From assembly GCA_028685185.1 (NCBI GenBank), contig JAQUEK010000005.1, positions 62,001 to 126,000 of the forward strand: a stretch of 64,000 bases of DNA. The letters run 5' to 3'. Position 1 is the first letter of the stretch. Each line of letters opens with the position of its first letter. Shown here in pieces: positions 1-9,236 of this stretch. Under the pieces are notes generated by a model that saw nothing but the letters and a program-made list of their open reading frames with translations, was not told where the DNA came from and did not search any database. This DNA is from Candidatus Altimarinota bacterium (GTDB lineage Bacteria; Patescibacteriota; Gracilibacteria; BD1-5; UBA2023). The translations under genes and the position numbers were made by a program.

Positions 1-1
1 T

Positions 2-136
2 CTTTATGATTGGTATACTGAATTGGAATCAAAGGAGGAAGAGGATGATACCATCCATATTGTTACGATATTACAGGAACATGTGAATAACATATTGTCT
101 GCAGTATGAAGATTAAGGGAAGTTGAGGAGGAATAA
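2..136 (+). CDS. C-terminal end of an unidentified protein (5' truncated)
   Basis: Open from the window edge with 44 codons before a TAA; one UGA is read as Gly. The visible part is acidic, with a Glu/Asp-rich stretch and an amphipathic region (HIVTILQEHVNN). It shows no family motif. The next gene starts 34 bases downstream on the same strand, so the two may be cotranscribed. Too little is present to assign a function. Confidence 0.45.
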
Positions 137-170
137 CCATCAAGGCTATTATATATTAACCTATGATAAT

Positions 171-905
171 ATGTGAGATAAAGTTGTAGCTTTCGACCAA
201 TCCAGAAGGAAGGAAAGGTCCCAGGAAAAATCTAGTGAAATGCCCCATAGACCTTTTTATAAGCCAGAGACTATAACTGATACTACTGATACGAACGCTT
301 TGAAAGTCACCTCAATACTTTGATCCATAGAACACAGAGCATATGATTTCGAGAATCCGAACAAGGATTTCTTCAATGTATGGAAAGATAAGTTCATGAC
401 ATTCTATTCATGAGTCGCGATATCCTATATCAGCAATGTTCAAGATGATATCTGAGAAAATGAAGAATTGGACAGATATCTTAGGAACTATCTTGAATCA
501 GTTGGGGAATATTTCCTTTGATTCTATGAAAGCATATTTTTCATGAATGAAAGATGAACAAGGATATCTAACCATAATTTTCTTGACTCTCCGAAATCAG
601 ACAAACTTCTGAAAGCTGAGATATTGCTTTATAAATTCCTTCTGAAATGAGATTATAATCTTTCAATCGAAGATTTCCTTGAAGATGACGGTTGCATAGA
701 TGATTTGAATGACCTTCTGATCGCCTACTCAAAAGTACATATGAAATGAAGGGAGAACCAATTGGTTTTCGATACCATAACATTGCATTGAAGCTACATA
801 ATGGCAAGTTTCCTGTATTTCGATTGATCCATAGATCTCATTGAGCTTTCAAATAGGTTTTCACTTCTTAAAAATCACAAAGACTGCAATTTAAATAGGG
901 TATAA
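171..905 (+). CDS. hypothetical protein, 244 aa
   Basis: Open frame of 244 codons from ATG to TAA, with about nine UGA codons read as Gly. I recognise no family. The N-terminal ~45 residues are polar and probably disordered (VVAFDQSRRKERSQEKSS); the rest looks alpha-helical and mixed charge, with no signal peptide or membrane segment. No Shine-Dalgarno precedes the start; ATG 171 is the first that keeps the frame open, since the ATG at 163 runs into TAG. A TATAAT lies over the stop codon (901-906) and may promote the next gene. Likely a lineage-specific cytoplasmic protein. Confidence 0.7.
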
Positions 906-971
906 TCTTTGCATTAAACAAAAAAATATGGTAAAGTTATTGTGAATTACAAAAATAAAAATAAATAAATT

Positions 972-2630
972 ATGAGCAAATTCAAAATTATCTGAGCGAT
1001 AAAGGCTGTATGGATTTTCAATCTGGTACTTGCATTATATTACGTTTCGACCTTCTATTGACTTCAATTCATAAAATCATCAGTGCTGGAATACAGCAAT
1101 ATCACTTCAGATCCTTTCGACTGAACAGTTTCACCTATCTCATATGTACCTAATTGGCTTAAGGCTAAGAATACAAACAAATCGCTCAATTTTCAAGATG
1201 AGCAATTCGATGTGACTGATTTCGTAGAGCTTCCGAAATATGATCTGAGCCTTCTTCAGGATGCATCTTGAAAGAATCAGAATTCGATAATGGCAAGATA
1301 TACATATCCGGTTGTCTATATGTGAAGCTATAGGCTTAACTATGAGGAATATGAATGAAGCCATCCTTGAGTCGATATCAGGGCTCCTATCTGAACACCT
1401 ATCTTATCGATTGCAAATTGAGTCGTGACTAAAGTCAAAGATACCGAAACTTGAGATTGAAAATATGTGGTGATCAGGCATGATAATGTCAATGTCGCAT
1501 GAATAACAGAAACCTTATATTCATGATATGAGCATCTGTCATCCATCGTTGCAGTAGAATGAACAAAGATCAGAAAATGAGAAGTGCTTTGATATGTCTG
1601 AATGACATGAATAACCACAACACCGCATCTGCATTTTCAGGTCGATAAGAAAGCAGCTGATTTCCATCCTTACTGGCCGTATACATTCAAGGATGCATCA
1701 ACCATATGACTCGATTTCTTCAGTGCTGTCAACGTATGACTTGGTAAGGAGAACGCGATGGCAAAGACAATCAATCCTATGGAATTCGTCCAAGGCAGCA
1801 TTTCACAATCGCAGGTTCTCAATTCTGCACCTGATCTGAATCAGATAAATGCAGTGAACGAATCTCCGAAGAATCTTTCAGCTGATACAACACAAAACAC
1901 TAAGATCTCAGATACAAATAACAGCATCGATAGTAATTTAACGCAAACCCAGACTACCGTAGTCACAGCTCAGGATATCTCCAAAAGCAATGCGATGGTT
2001 CAGGAAAATGTCTGAACAGATGTTTCTGTCAACCTGGATTCTCCTCTTGTGATACCTGATTCCAAAATAGAGGAAACAATCCCTGCTCCGATAAAAAAAT
2101 TAGAATCCTGACAGGTCTTCTATGATATCGCATTGAACTCAAAATATTATAAGGCAACGAAATTCCTATATGAAGCTTGAATAACAAAATGATATTCAGA
2201 CTGAAATTTCTGAAAAGATAATTGAATCTCAAGATGAGAAGCATTGATCTTCATATTCAAGACATACAAGATAAATCTCGATTCTAAAACCAAGCTAAGT
2301 TTTGCTGATATAAAATCCGGAACATTTTTGGTTCCATATCTTCAGAAAGCTTTGGATCTATGATATATCTCAAGGAATAAGAATTTCAGGCAGGATGATA
2401 AGGTGACGAGAGCTGAATTCATAACTATGCTTATCAAGGCATCTTGAAAAAGCATTGCAAGCAGAAGCGACTCATCATTTACTGATGTTTCGGCAACTGA
2501 TTGGTATTTTCCATATGTAAATACATTCGCAAACATGTTCCCATCTTCATCAAACCTTAATTTCTACCCGAATTCCATATTTAATCGTTGACAGATAGCC
2601 CTGATACTATATTCTATCACAAAGAAATAA
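972..2630 (+). CDS. membrane-anchored M23 metallopeptidase with C-terminal SLH domains
   Basis: A 552-residue cell-envelope protein. Residues ~7-34 form an N-terminal transmembrane or uncleaved signal segment. Residues ~120-225 are a LytM/M23 peptidase domain: the zinc motif HPGVDIRAP (His and Asp, near 131-135) and the HLHF motif (near 218-221) are intact, with SIANGVVTKV and YEHLSSIVAVEG typical of the family. A Ser/Thr/Gln/Asn-rich linker follows (~265-370), then about 180 residues with S-layer-homology features (AGITKGYSDGNFG, RGEALIFIFK, VTRAEFITMLIKA, SFTDVSATDWYFPYV). M23 enzymes cleave peptidoglycan cross-bridges; SLH domains bind secondary cell-wall polymers. It probably trims or remodels the wall while tethered to it. 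Many glycines, including that of HPGVD, are UGA-coded. Confidence 0.88.
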
Positions 2631-2646
2631 CAGTAAAAAATAACAA

Positions 2647-2656
2647 TTAACTTAAA
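2647..2656 (+). promoter_or_regulatory. TTAACTTAAA element 9 nt before a start codon
   Basis: The element TTAACTTAAA precedes the ATG at 2666. The same core lies upstream of the starts at 38568, 58927(-), 58781(-) and 58167(-). It could be a translation-initiation element used instead of Shine-Dalgarno, or the -10 region of a nearly leaderless promoter. I see the recurrence only; the role is inferred. Confidence 0.3.
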
Positions 2657-2665
2657 CGGGAAATA

Positions 2666-3331
2666 ATGAGTTCTTACGGCAACAATTGAATGTCTTCCAA
2701 TATGTCCAGCGAGTCTATCAGATGAGTTCAAAACCCAATAATCAGAACAAGGCTCGATAATGCAAAAGGCCTTATCGAGAAATGGAAAAGGGAAAATAGT
2801 CTGTATTTCACAATAAGAAGGAACCTTTCACAGATGGTAAAGATAGATAGCTGAAATCTGGTAATCTGACAGATTTGCTGGAATCTTGATTATATTATGT
2901 ACGATTTTTTTGAGAACTGAATGAAAGATATGGATAAAGCCGGATTAAGGCTGCCATCGATAGAAGATATACACGATAGTTCGGATTATCTGCCATGAGA
3001 TACTATCACAGAAAGGACTTCCAATCTTCTTTCACTTCTTTGATTCGAATTCAATAATGATCAAGCTATTTGGCTTAATGATATCGAGGATAAGAATATC
3101 GGCTCATGAAAAAAGCCTTATGATTCAGTCATAAAGAAAGTATCAGGAAAAATAAAGAGACTGACATGAAAGCATGATAAGAAGAAAGATTATAATGATG
3201 TCCTGAATATAGGACATGAAAAAATCGATAATCCTGAATCTGCTGCAGATCCTGAATACAGGATAAAAATGAGAAGATGAATCCAAAGCACGGATAAGAT
3301 ATGATATTTCGTGCCTATCATGAGAAGATAG
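2666..3331 (+). CDS. hypothetical protein, 221 aa
   Basis: ATG to TAG, 221 codons, 35 bases after the M23/SLH gene and probably cotranscribed with it. The N-terminus is Ser/Asn/Gly-rich (MSSYGNNGMSSNMSSES), followed by a helical region (RTRLDNAKGLIEKWKRENSL) and a basic, Lys-rich C-terminal third. No membrane segment, signal or family motif is recognisable. Several glycines are UGA. It is followed by a hairpin terminator at 3390, so it is likely the last gene of its unit. Function unknown. Confidence 0.65.
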
Positions 3332-3389
3332 ATTATTTTTCAGAATCATTTCAATTTCAGATATTTTTGGATATAATTCCATAAGACAT

Positions 3390-3414
3390 TCCGGGACTAA
3401 GTTCCGGATTATTT
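3390..3414 (+). terminator. hairpin terminator after the 221-aa gene
   Basis: An 8-bp stem (TCCGGGAC/GTTCCGGA, one G-T pair) with a three-base loop, followed by a T-rich stretch. It lies 59 bases after the stop at 3331 and just before the UvrD start. Confidence 0.55.
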
Positions 3415-3427
3415 AATTTAAGGAATT

Positions 3428-5620
3428 ATGCTGAATACTGAACAAGAAAAAGCCGTAAGGCATATAGAATGACCGCTTCTCATCCTGGCTTGAGCATGAG
3501 CAGGGAAGACACATACGCTTACGCAAAGGGTTGCATATCTGATAAAGGATATCTGAATAAAGCCTGAATCAGTCCTTTGTGTGACTTTTACGAACAAAGC
3601 CTCCAAAGAGATGAAGGAAAGGATATGAAGCTTTCTTTGAGTCGAGACTGAAAAGATGTCATTCTATAAGACAAGGAATTTTCCTCTGATATGAACTTTC
3701 CATTCGATCTGAGTCTATTTCCTTAGGCTTTTCATAGATAAGATATGATATGAGAAGAACTTCATAATATATGATGAGGATGATAAGATAAAGCTTGTTA
3801 AAGATATATTGGAAGCGAAGAATATCGATACGAAAGAATTTCCTGCACGAAAGGTTGCTTATGCGATATGATGAGCGAAAAACCTCTGAGTCAATGCAAT
3901 GGTTTATTCAGCGTCTGTATGAAATTATTTCCAGCAGGTGGTAAGCGATGTTTTCGGTGAATATGAGAAACGCCTTAAAGCTTATAATGCGCTTGATTTC
4001 GATGATATACTTCTGAAGACTTTCGAAATATTGAACATAAAGGAAGTTCTGGATTATTTCCATGAAAGATTCCAATATTTCCTTGTAGATGAGTATCAGG
4101 ATACCAATGAGATGCAATATAGGATAGTGAATCTTCTTGCTTCGAAAACCAGGAATATCTGCGTGGTCTGAGATGATTGGCAGGGGATATACAGCTGGCG
4201 TTGAGCGAACATACAGAATATTTTCCATTTCCAAAGGGATTATAAGGATTGCCATGTCGTAAAGCTCGAGCAGAACTACAGATCTACAAAAAATATAATC
4301 CATTGCGCGAATTGCGTTATCAAGAACAATTCATGAATACTCGATAAGACACTATGGACCGATAATGAGCAAGGTAGTAGTATAAAGGTCATAGAGGCAT
4401 ATAATGAGAAGAATGAAGCAGAATCCGTTGCTGAAAACATAAAGGTAAACATAGATAGCGGAGAGAATTTCGCTGTGTTATATAGGACAAACTGACAATC
4501 AAGGCTTATAGAGGAGGCTTTATTGAACAAATGAATCCCGTACAAGGTTTACTGATGAGTCAAATTCTACGAAAGAAAGGAAATCAAGGATATTTTGGCT
4601 TATATCAGGCTTATTGCAAACAGGAACGATATAATCAGCCTTAAGAGGATAATAAATGTACCATCAAGGAAAATCTGACAGAAATCAGTCGAGGTATTGA
4701 TGGAATATGCCTATAATTACTGATTGAGTCCGATAGACGTTATGGATAATATCGATGAGGTCACAGAACTCTGACCACAAGCGAGAAATTCGATAAGATG
4801 GTTTAAGGAGATGTATGTGGAATTCTCAGATTTCATTGAGAAAAATTCCATAGAATCCCTGATGCGTGAAATAATAAAGAAAACATGATATGAAGAATAT
4901 CTCCTCGATGAATATTGAAAGGATGAATGTGAATGAAAATTGGATAATCTGAAAGAATTCGAGAATATGGCATCAAGATATGCATGACTTGAATCAAGGG
5001 AAGCATTGAACATGTTTCTTGAAGATATCGCTCTTATTACCGATGCAGACAGGGAAGAGAACTCAAATATCAAGGTATCTCTCATGACCGTTCATCTTTC
5101 AAAATGACTTGAATTTGATAACGTATTTATAGTCTGATCCGAGGAATGAATATTCCCGCATTCCAGATCGCTTCTTGAGGCGAAGGAGCTTGAAGAGGAA
5201 AGAAGACTAATGTATGTCGCCATGACAAGAGCGAAGAAGAATCTTTATATTTCAAGAGCATTCGAACGCTATACCTTCTGAAATTATTCTGCAAATCCTC
5301 CTTCAAGGTTCCTTAAGGAAATACCGGAAGAATATATGGAGAAGCTGGAAACAAAAAAGAACAGTTTCTGAAGTTTCTTCTCCGATTCTAAGACTTCTGT
5401 CTCATTCGATTCAATAAAGGATTTCTCATTCGAACCAAAGGTCAGGACGATAATCCATAATGATGTATCGGCATTCTCACTATGAGATAGGGTTAACCAT
5501 GCTAAATTCTGAATATGAACCATAGTTTCGATAAAGGAAAATCTGGCTGATATAGCATTTACATGATGAGTCTGAATAAAGAAGATGAACATCGAGCTTG
5601 CACCTATCGAGAAGATTTAA
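3428..5620 (+). CDS. UvrD/PcrA-family superfamily 1A DNA helicase
   Basis: A 730-residue 3'-5' DNA helicase/translocase of the UvrD/Rep/PcrA group, acting in nucleotide-excision repair, replication restart and removal of RecA or RNA polymerase. Motifs in order: Q-motif LNTEQEKAV (2-10), Walker A LAGAGAGKT (~20-28, two of its glycines UGA), [14 protein letters not shown] (Ia), FHSIG (Ib), LDFDDIL, Walker [10 protein letters not shown] (~219), [13 protein letters not shown] (III), LEQNYRS (IV), [17 protein letters not shown] (V) and [15 protein letters not shown] (VI). The C-terminal [17 protein letters not shown] matches the Tudor-like PcrA C-terminal domain that contacts RNA polymerase, favouring PcrA over Rep. 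AAGGA lies just upstream of the ATG. Length is normal for the family. Confidence 0.96.
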
Positions 5621-5628
5621 GATATACA

Positions 5629-5664
5629 AAAACAAAAAAACGAGCTAGCTCGTTTTTTTGTTTT
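5629..5664. terminator. bidirectional terminator between convergent genes
   Basis: A near-perfect palindrome centred on ACGAGCTAGCTCGT, flanked by an A-rich tract on the left and a T tract on the right, so each strand has stem plus U-run. It ends the helicase gene and the minus-strand gene 5645-6688, whose stop codon lies inside the stem. Confidence 0.85.
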
Positions 5665-6688
5665 TGTGGATGTGAGATTTTATAGGAATGATATTCTTTC
5701 TCCTTTGTATTATCTGATGTGCCAATCAGAAAAGGAAAAGTCATCATATCATCATAAGGATCAACACAGTATTGGAATTCACTTTTGTCTCGTTCACTGA
5801 AAGCTTAAGGTTGTCATTCATAGTATTTCATCATTCATTCGGATCTGCTAAATCTGTGCTTGCCGGCGATATGATTTTTTCCATGCTTCATGAATTTCCA
5901 TCTTCTGTATCGGAAACTATGGCATTTTCAGATCCTGTATTGCTATCTTCTTTATCTGATGTGATCTGTTCAGCTTTTACTTCTGATTCAGTCGGTTTAA
6001 TTTCCTCTTTTGCCGTATCAGCTACGGTTTGAGTTTTTCTCTTATATATCTTTTTTACAGATGGCTTAATATCATTCTTGATTTCTGGAATGGTGTCGGT
6101 TTCAACTATCTCTATGAAATCCTTTTTCTCAAGATTGGGGCTGAAAAGTGAAATATATCAGCTTCATGAGAATATGTTATCAAGCGGAAAAGTCTGTCCT
6201 GCATTAAGAGTTGTTCAGTCAGGTACAGTATATATAGTTTCATCTTTCCTTAGTTCCCAATAGCTTATATCCATTGTTTTCTCATCATTATTGACCAGGA
6301 AAACTCAGCTTATCCTGTCTCAGCTTGTCTCTGTAGCTCCTGATAGGTTAATGGTATTAGGATAGATTATGGTGTAATCGTTTTGCTTTATCTTCGATTC
6401 GACTTGCGTATTCAGGAAACTGAAGAAAATCAGGGGAGTTGAGGATTTCAATAAGATAGCTCAGGTGTACAATAAAGCGTCATTTGGGGTTCAATTCGGA
6501 TTGAAACTGTAGAATGTCTTAGTATTATCGATTGTCGGAACCAATTCTATCTTGAGGACATGATCATAGCTTCAAGAAGGCAGATTGGAATTCACATCCA
6601 TACCATCTGCAAAGCTCAATGAAATATTAAGAAAGAACATTGCAATAATTGCATAGCTTAGGAATTTATATCTGTCTTTTATTTTCAT
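5645..6688 (-). CDS. secreted, C-terminally anchored surface protein with lamin-tail-like domain
   Basis: A 347-residue protein with a signal peptide (MKIKDRYKFLSYAIIAMFFL, then NISLSFADG). The middle contains WELRKDETIYTVPDGTTLNA, which closely resembles the lamin-tail domain (LTD) core found in many bacterial surface proteins. A long acidic Ser/Thr/Glu/Lys-rich stalk follows. Near the C-terminus lies a hydrophobic segment (VLILMMIGGLFLFGLAHQII) and a basic tail, the pattern of a stop-transfer anchor. The protein is therefore probably displayed on the surface with its tail inside. Its TAG stop sits in the shared terminator hairpin with the convergent helicase. Function unknown; adhesion or wall association is a guess. 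Confidence 0.75.
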
Positions 6689-6750
6689 ATTCCGTTTTGG
6701 TTTAAATATTAGATTATAATATAGGATTATTCCATAAAATCAAAAATATT

Positions 6751-6778
6751 TTGAAATATTTGTTTTTCTCAGTATAAT
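6751..6778 (+). promoter_or_regulatory. sigma70-type promoter of ssrA
   Basis: TTGAAA, a 16-base spacer and a perfect TATAAT (6773-6778). The predicted start near 6784-6786 is about 100 bases before the mature tmRNA 5' end and coincides with the left arm of the inverted repeat at 6784. Confidence 0.7.
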
Positions 6779-6783
6779 GCCAG

Positions 6784-6872
6784 TCTAGAATGTAACCCAT
6801 CCGCCCTTCGGGCACCCTCCCTTTATAAGGGAAAGGAAGGGAAAGGAAAGGAAGGGAATAGGGAATTCTAGA
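6784..6872 (+). repeat. GC-rich inverted-repeat element in the pre-tmRNA leader
   Basis: Terminal arms TCTAGAAT (6784-6791) and ATTCTAGA (6865-6872) enclose a short hairpin GCCCTTCGGGC (6803-6813), then CCCTCCCTTTATAAGGG and a purine run of GGAAA/GGGAA units. The C/T-rich left half can pair with the purine-rich right half. Its base composition is unlike its surroundings. It lies between the ssrA promoter and the mature tmRNA, so it should be transcribed as leader. It could be a processing signal or a captured small repeat. Confidence 0.55.
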
Positions 6873-6881
6873 ATATTTTTC

Positions 6882-7318
6882 GGGGATGCTAGGATTCTAT
6901 TAGGAGACCTAAGTTATTCTTATATGCTATCCGGGAGATGCTTGTGGCTTCCGTAATCAATACAAGCGAAAACAAACGCAAACAACAGAGTTGCAAGAGG
7001 TTTAGCTGCTTTTAGAAGCGCTTTTTCTCCAGTTTACGCGTAATAGCATAAACTGATAATATAGCCTTTCCTACGGGGATGTGTGCCAAATGGCCTGCTA
7101 TGAAAATAATGCGGTTTTAACCTTAGGGTCGCATTATCACAAATAAGGTCTTATCTCTGATTTCATGAATATCTTTCAGGAGAATAAGTATCAAAGATAT
7201 TTCTCGTAGAAGCTTTTTGCCGGCTTTTAACTTCCATGAGTATTAAAACACGGATATGATAGTAGAAATATTTGGGTAACCTTCTAAGACAGGAGTTCAA
7301 TTCTCCTCATCTCCACCA
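6882..7318 (+). ncRNA. ssrA: transfer-messenger RNA (tmRNA)
   Basis: The tRNA-like ends pair as GGGGATG (6882-6888) with CATCTCC (7308-7314), followed by encoded ACCA. The T arm AGGAG-TTCAATT-CTCCT is at 7291-7307. The proteolysis tag appears to start at GCG 6966 (AKTNANNRVARGLAAF...) and ends ...SPVYA at tandem stops TAA-TAG (7041-7046). These stops sit in the loop of a 7-bp helix (CAGTTTA 7030-7036 with TAAACTG 7049-7055), matching helix 5. The tag of about 25 residues is longer than most, ends in VYA rather than LAA, and avoids UGA as expected in code 25. Pseudoknots were not resolved in detail. It rescues ribosomes stalled on broken mRNA. Confidence 0.93.
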
Positions 7319-7350
7319 TTTTTAAATTTTGAAGTAAAAATTGAATTAAA

Positions 7351-7379
7351 GAATTGCCTTAAATGAGGTGATTTTTTTT
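7351..7379 (+). terminator. terminator of ssrA
   Basis: A ten-base-pair stem with several G-T pairs (GAATTGCCTT / GAGGTGATTT, loop AAAT) followed by a run of T. Confidence 0.55.
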
Positions 7380-7488
7380 ATTGTGAAGTTGGTTTTTATA
7401 CTTCAAAATCAACTTTTTAAATCACTGTTAAATTTGTTAAATTATTGATTTTAGGATAAAATGTAAGTAAATAAATGAAACATAAAAA

Positions 7489-8259
7489 ATGAATTTAACG
7501 TCATCAAATCCTCCAGAAAAAATACAAGATAAATCTTGGCCGATTTCTGTATGGGTAAATGATAAAGATTTTCTTGAAGAATTAACCGTGAAACATATAA
7601 ATGAAATCGTATCGAAATGAACAGTTCTTCATTTCGACGGTAGAATCGTCCAAAAATATGTAAGAGCCAGTAAAGAGTCAGAAGATATTGTTGCTATTGT
7701 GGCTCCCGGTTCAATAGTAAAATGAGAATGAAAACATTATTATATTATGTCTGATGTTTCAGAAGATGATAAATATTCGCTAGATTATAGGAATTGCACT
7801 TGAGTTATCATGACATGAATTGATAAGGTTTCTTGAAATAATATATCATTTATGACCCATCAGGATCCAGTATTCTTTTTACAAAATCAGTTGATGTTTG
7901 AGAAAGACCTAAAACAAAAAATAGATGAAATTAAAAATAGAGCAAAGCCTTGAAGTATAGATGTAATATTATTTTGATGATGGGAATGAGGTTATCTTGA
8001 ATTTGATGAATATGAAAGTTCAATTGGTTTATTAGATAAAATTATAACAAAAGAACTAGGTAAATCACCAATGGTAAAACCTTGACCTGCAATCAATTCA
8101 GCAGTACCTACAAATGCTTATTATGAAACAAAAAACAGACAATTATATATCACCAGAAAAGAGTCTGATTTTCCCGAAACAGATGAATCCTTTGTAGCTA
8201 AAAATGTTAAGGAATTTTTAGGGAAAATCAAGGATATCATTGAAAATTGTGATGATTAA
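7489..8259 (+). CDS. hypothetical protein, possibly CheD-like, 256 aa
   Basis: A soluble 256-residue protein with no signal peptide or membrane segment. The middle has the order Cys ... His in NCTGVIMTGIDKVSG / ISFMTHQDPVFF, followed by SIDVILFGGWEGG. This loosely recalls the Cys-His arrangement of CheD-type glutamine deamidases and related laminated folds, but the match is weak and no chemotaxis gene is nearby. It is flanked by the ssrA terminator and a strong hairpin at 8345, so it is probably monocistronic. I treat it as unassigned; structure prediction would be the useful test. Confidence 0.65.
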
Positions 8260-8344
8260 AAGTTTTCAATCTATTTAACAGAGCCTATTTTTTCGTATAA
8301 TTTATTCTCACTACTATTTTCATCTTCACCAAATTGTCTTATAT

Positions 8345-8382
8345 AAAGGTTTGCAGATTAATCTGCAAACCTTTATTTTGTA
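8345..8382 (+). terminator. strong hairpin terminator after the 256-aa gene
   Basis: Perfect palindrome with arms AAAGGTTTGCAGATT (8345-8359) and its complement (8360-8374), then ATTTTG. It is symmetric, but only plus-strand genes adjoin it. Confidence 0.75.
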
Positions 8383-8397
8383 TAAAAAAATAATGTA

Positions 8398-8425
8398 TTG
8401 TACTTGTGAGATATTTAGGTAGAAT
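8398..8425 (+). promoter_or_regulatory. promoter of the zinc-ribbon gene
   Basis: TTGTAC (8398-8403), a 16-base spacer and TAGAAT (8420-8425). The same TAGAAT with a 16-base spacer is found before the DUF2164 gene (10266-10293). Confidence 0.5.
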
Positions 8426-8431
8426 AGAAAA

Positions 8432-8466
8432 GTCAGAGATATTTATATTTTTCTGTCAGAGATATT
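8432..8466 (+). repeat. 12-bp direct repeat in the leader of the zinc-ribbon gene
   Basis: GTCAGAGATATT occurs at 8432-8443 and again at 8455-8466, 23 bases apart (about two helical turns), just after the -10 and before the ATG at 8494. It could be an operator or a site for RNA-level autoregulation. Confidence 0.5.
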
Positions 8467-8493
8467 ACATTATTAATTAAAATTCGATTTAAT

Positions 8494-9156
8494 ATGGATT
8501 ACAATAGAGATAGAAATAGCAGCAGATCTTGAGGTGGTGGCTATGGTTGAGGTGGTAGAGGTTGAAGAGATTCAGGTAGGAGAGACGGGTGAAGGGCTGA
8601 AATGTTCAGAACTGTCTGTGCTGATTGCGGTAACTGATGTGAAGTTCCTTTTAAGCCTACAGGAGACAGACCTGTTTTCTGTAGCGATTGCTTCAGAAGA
8701 GAGGAAAACTGATGAGGTTGAAGAGATTTTGATAGAGACGATAGAGGTTGAAGAGATAGGAATGATAGAGGAAGAAGAGATAGTTATGATTCTTGAGATA
8801 GGATGATGTTCGAAGCTGTTTGCGATGAATGCGGAAGCAACTGTGAACTTCCATTTAAGCCATCAAGCGATAAACCAGTTTACTGCAGCGATTGTTTCAG
8901 TAAAGTCGATAAGTCTAAATCAAAGAGGCCTGATGACAGCAAGATCGAGTTCGAGAAATTGAATGAAAAGCTTGATATGATAATCAGATTCCTTAATATA
9001 ACTGATGTTAAAACGGAAAAAGCTAAACCTGTAAAAGCTATGAAAAATGAGATTTTAGAGGATATATTTCTTGAAGCAGAAGATGAAATCATAGAATCTG
9101 AAACTCCTGTAAAAGAAAAAGCTGTAAGAAAAACTACAAAGAAGGAATCTATATAA
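8494..9156 (+). CDS. duplicated zinc-ribbon protein with Gly/Arg-rich linkers
   Basis: A 220-residue protein with two copies of the CPR-typical zinc ribbon CxxCGxxCE(V/L)PFKPxxD(R/K)PVxCSDCF: cysteines at 40, 43, 47, 61, 64 and at 107, 110, 114, 128, 131. The first copy is preceded by an RGG-like stretch (RSGGGYGGGRGGRD) and the two are joined by an Asp/Arg/Gly-rich linker (RDFDRDDRGGRDRNDRGRRD). The C-terminal 85 residues are helical and charged, ending in a basic Lys/Thr tail. RGG-type segments next to zinc ribbons suggest RNA or DNA binding. The family is frequent in Patescibacteria but, as far as I know, uncharacterised. Many linker glycines are UGA. Confidence 0.85.
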
Positions 9157-9175
9157 TCAATTCTATTCTTACGAT

Positions 9176-9213
9176 TTAAAAATTCCCCGGACCAAAGTCC
9201 GGAGAATTTTTCT
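9176..9213. terminator. bidirectional terminator between convergent genes
   Basis: Stem AATTC-CCCGGAC / GTCCGG-AGAATT with loop CAAA, flanked by A and T tracts. It serves the zinc-ribbon gene and probably the convergent CFI-box gene. Confidence 0.75.
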
Positions 9214-9236
9214 TGTTTCGCATCAGAACATTATTT

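Noticed and set aside
3908-4303. A 131-codon minus-strand ORF opposite the helicase
   Set aside because: It overlaps conserved UvrD motifs (Walker B, motif III) and shows no family features.
5772-6263. Two plus-strand ORFs between the helicase and tmRNA
   Set aside because: They are shadows of the minus-strand secreted protein, which has a signal peptide, a lamin-tail-like core and an anchor.
7030-7055. In-frame tag stop at TTTTAG (7011-7016) giving a tag ending LAAF
   Set aside because: Careful framing reads TTT-AGA there. The frame runs on to TAA-TAG in the helix 5 loop, the expected place.
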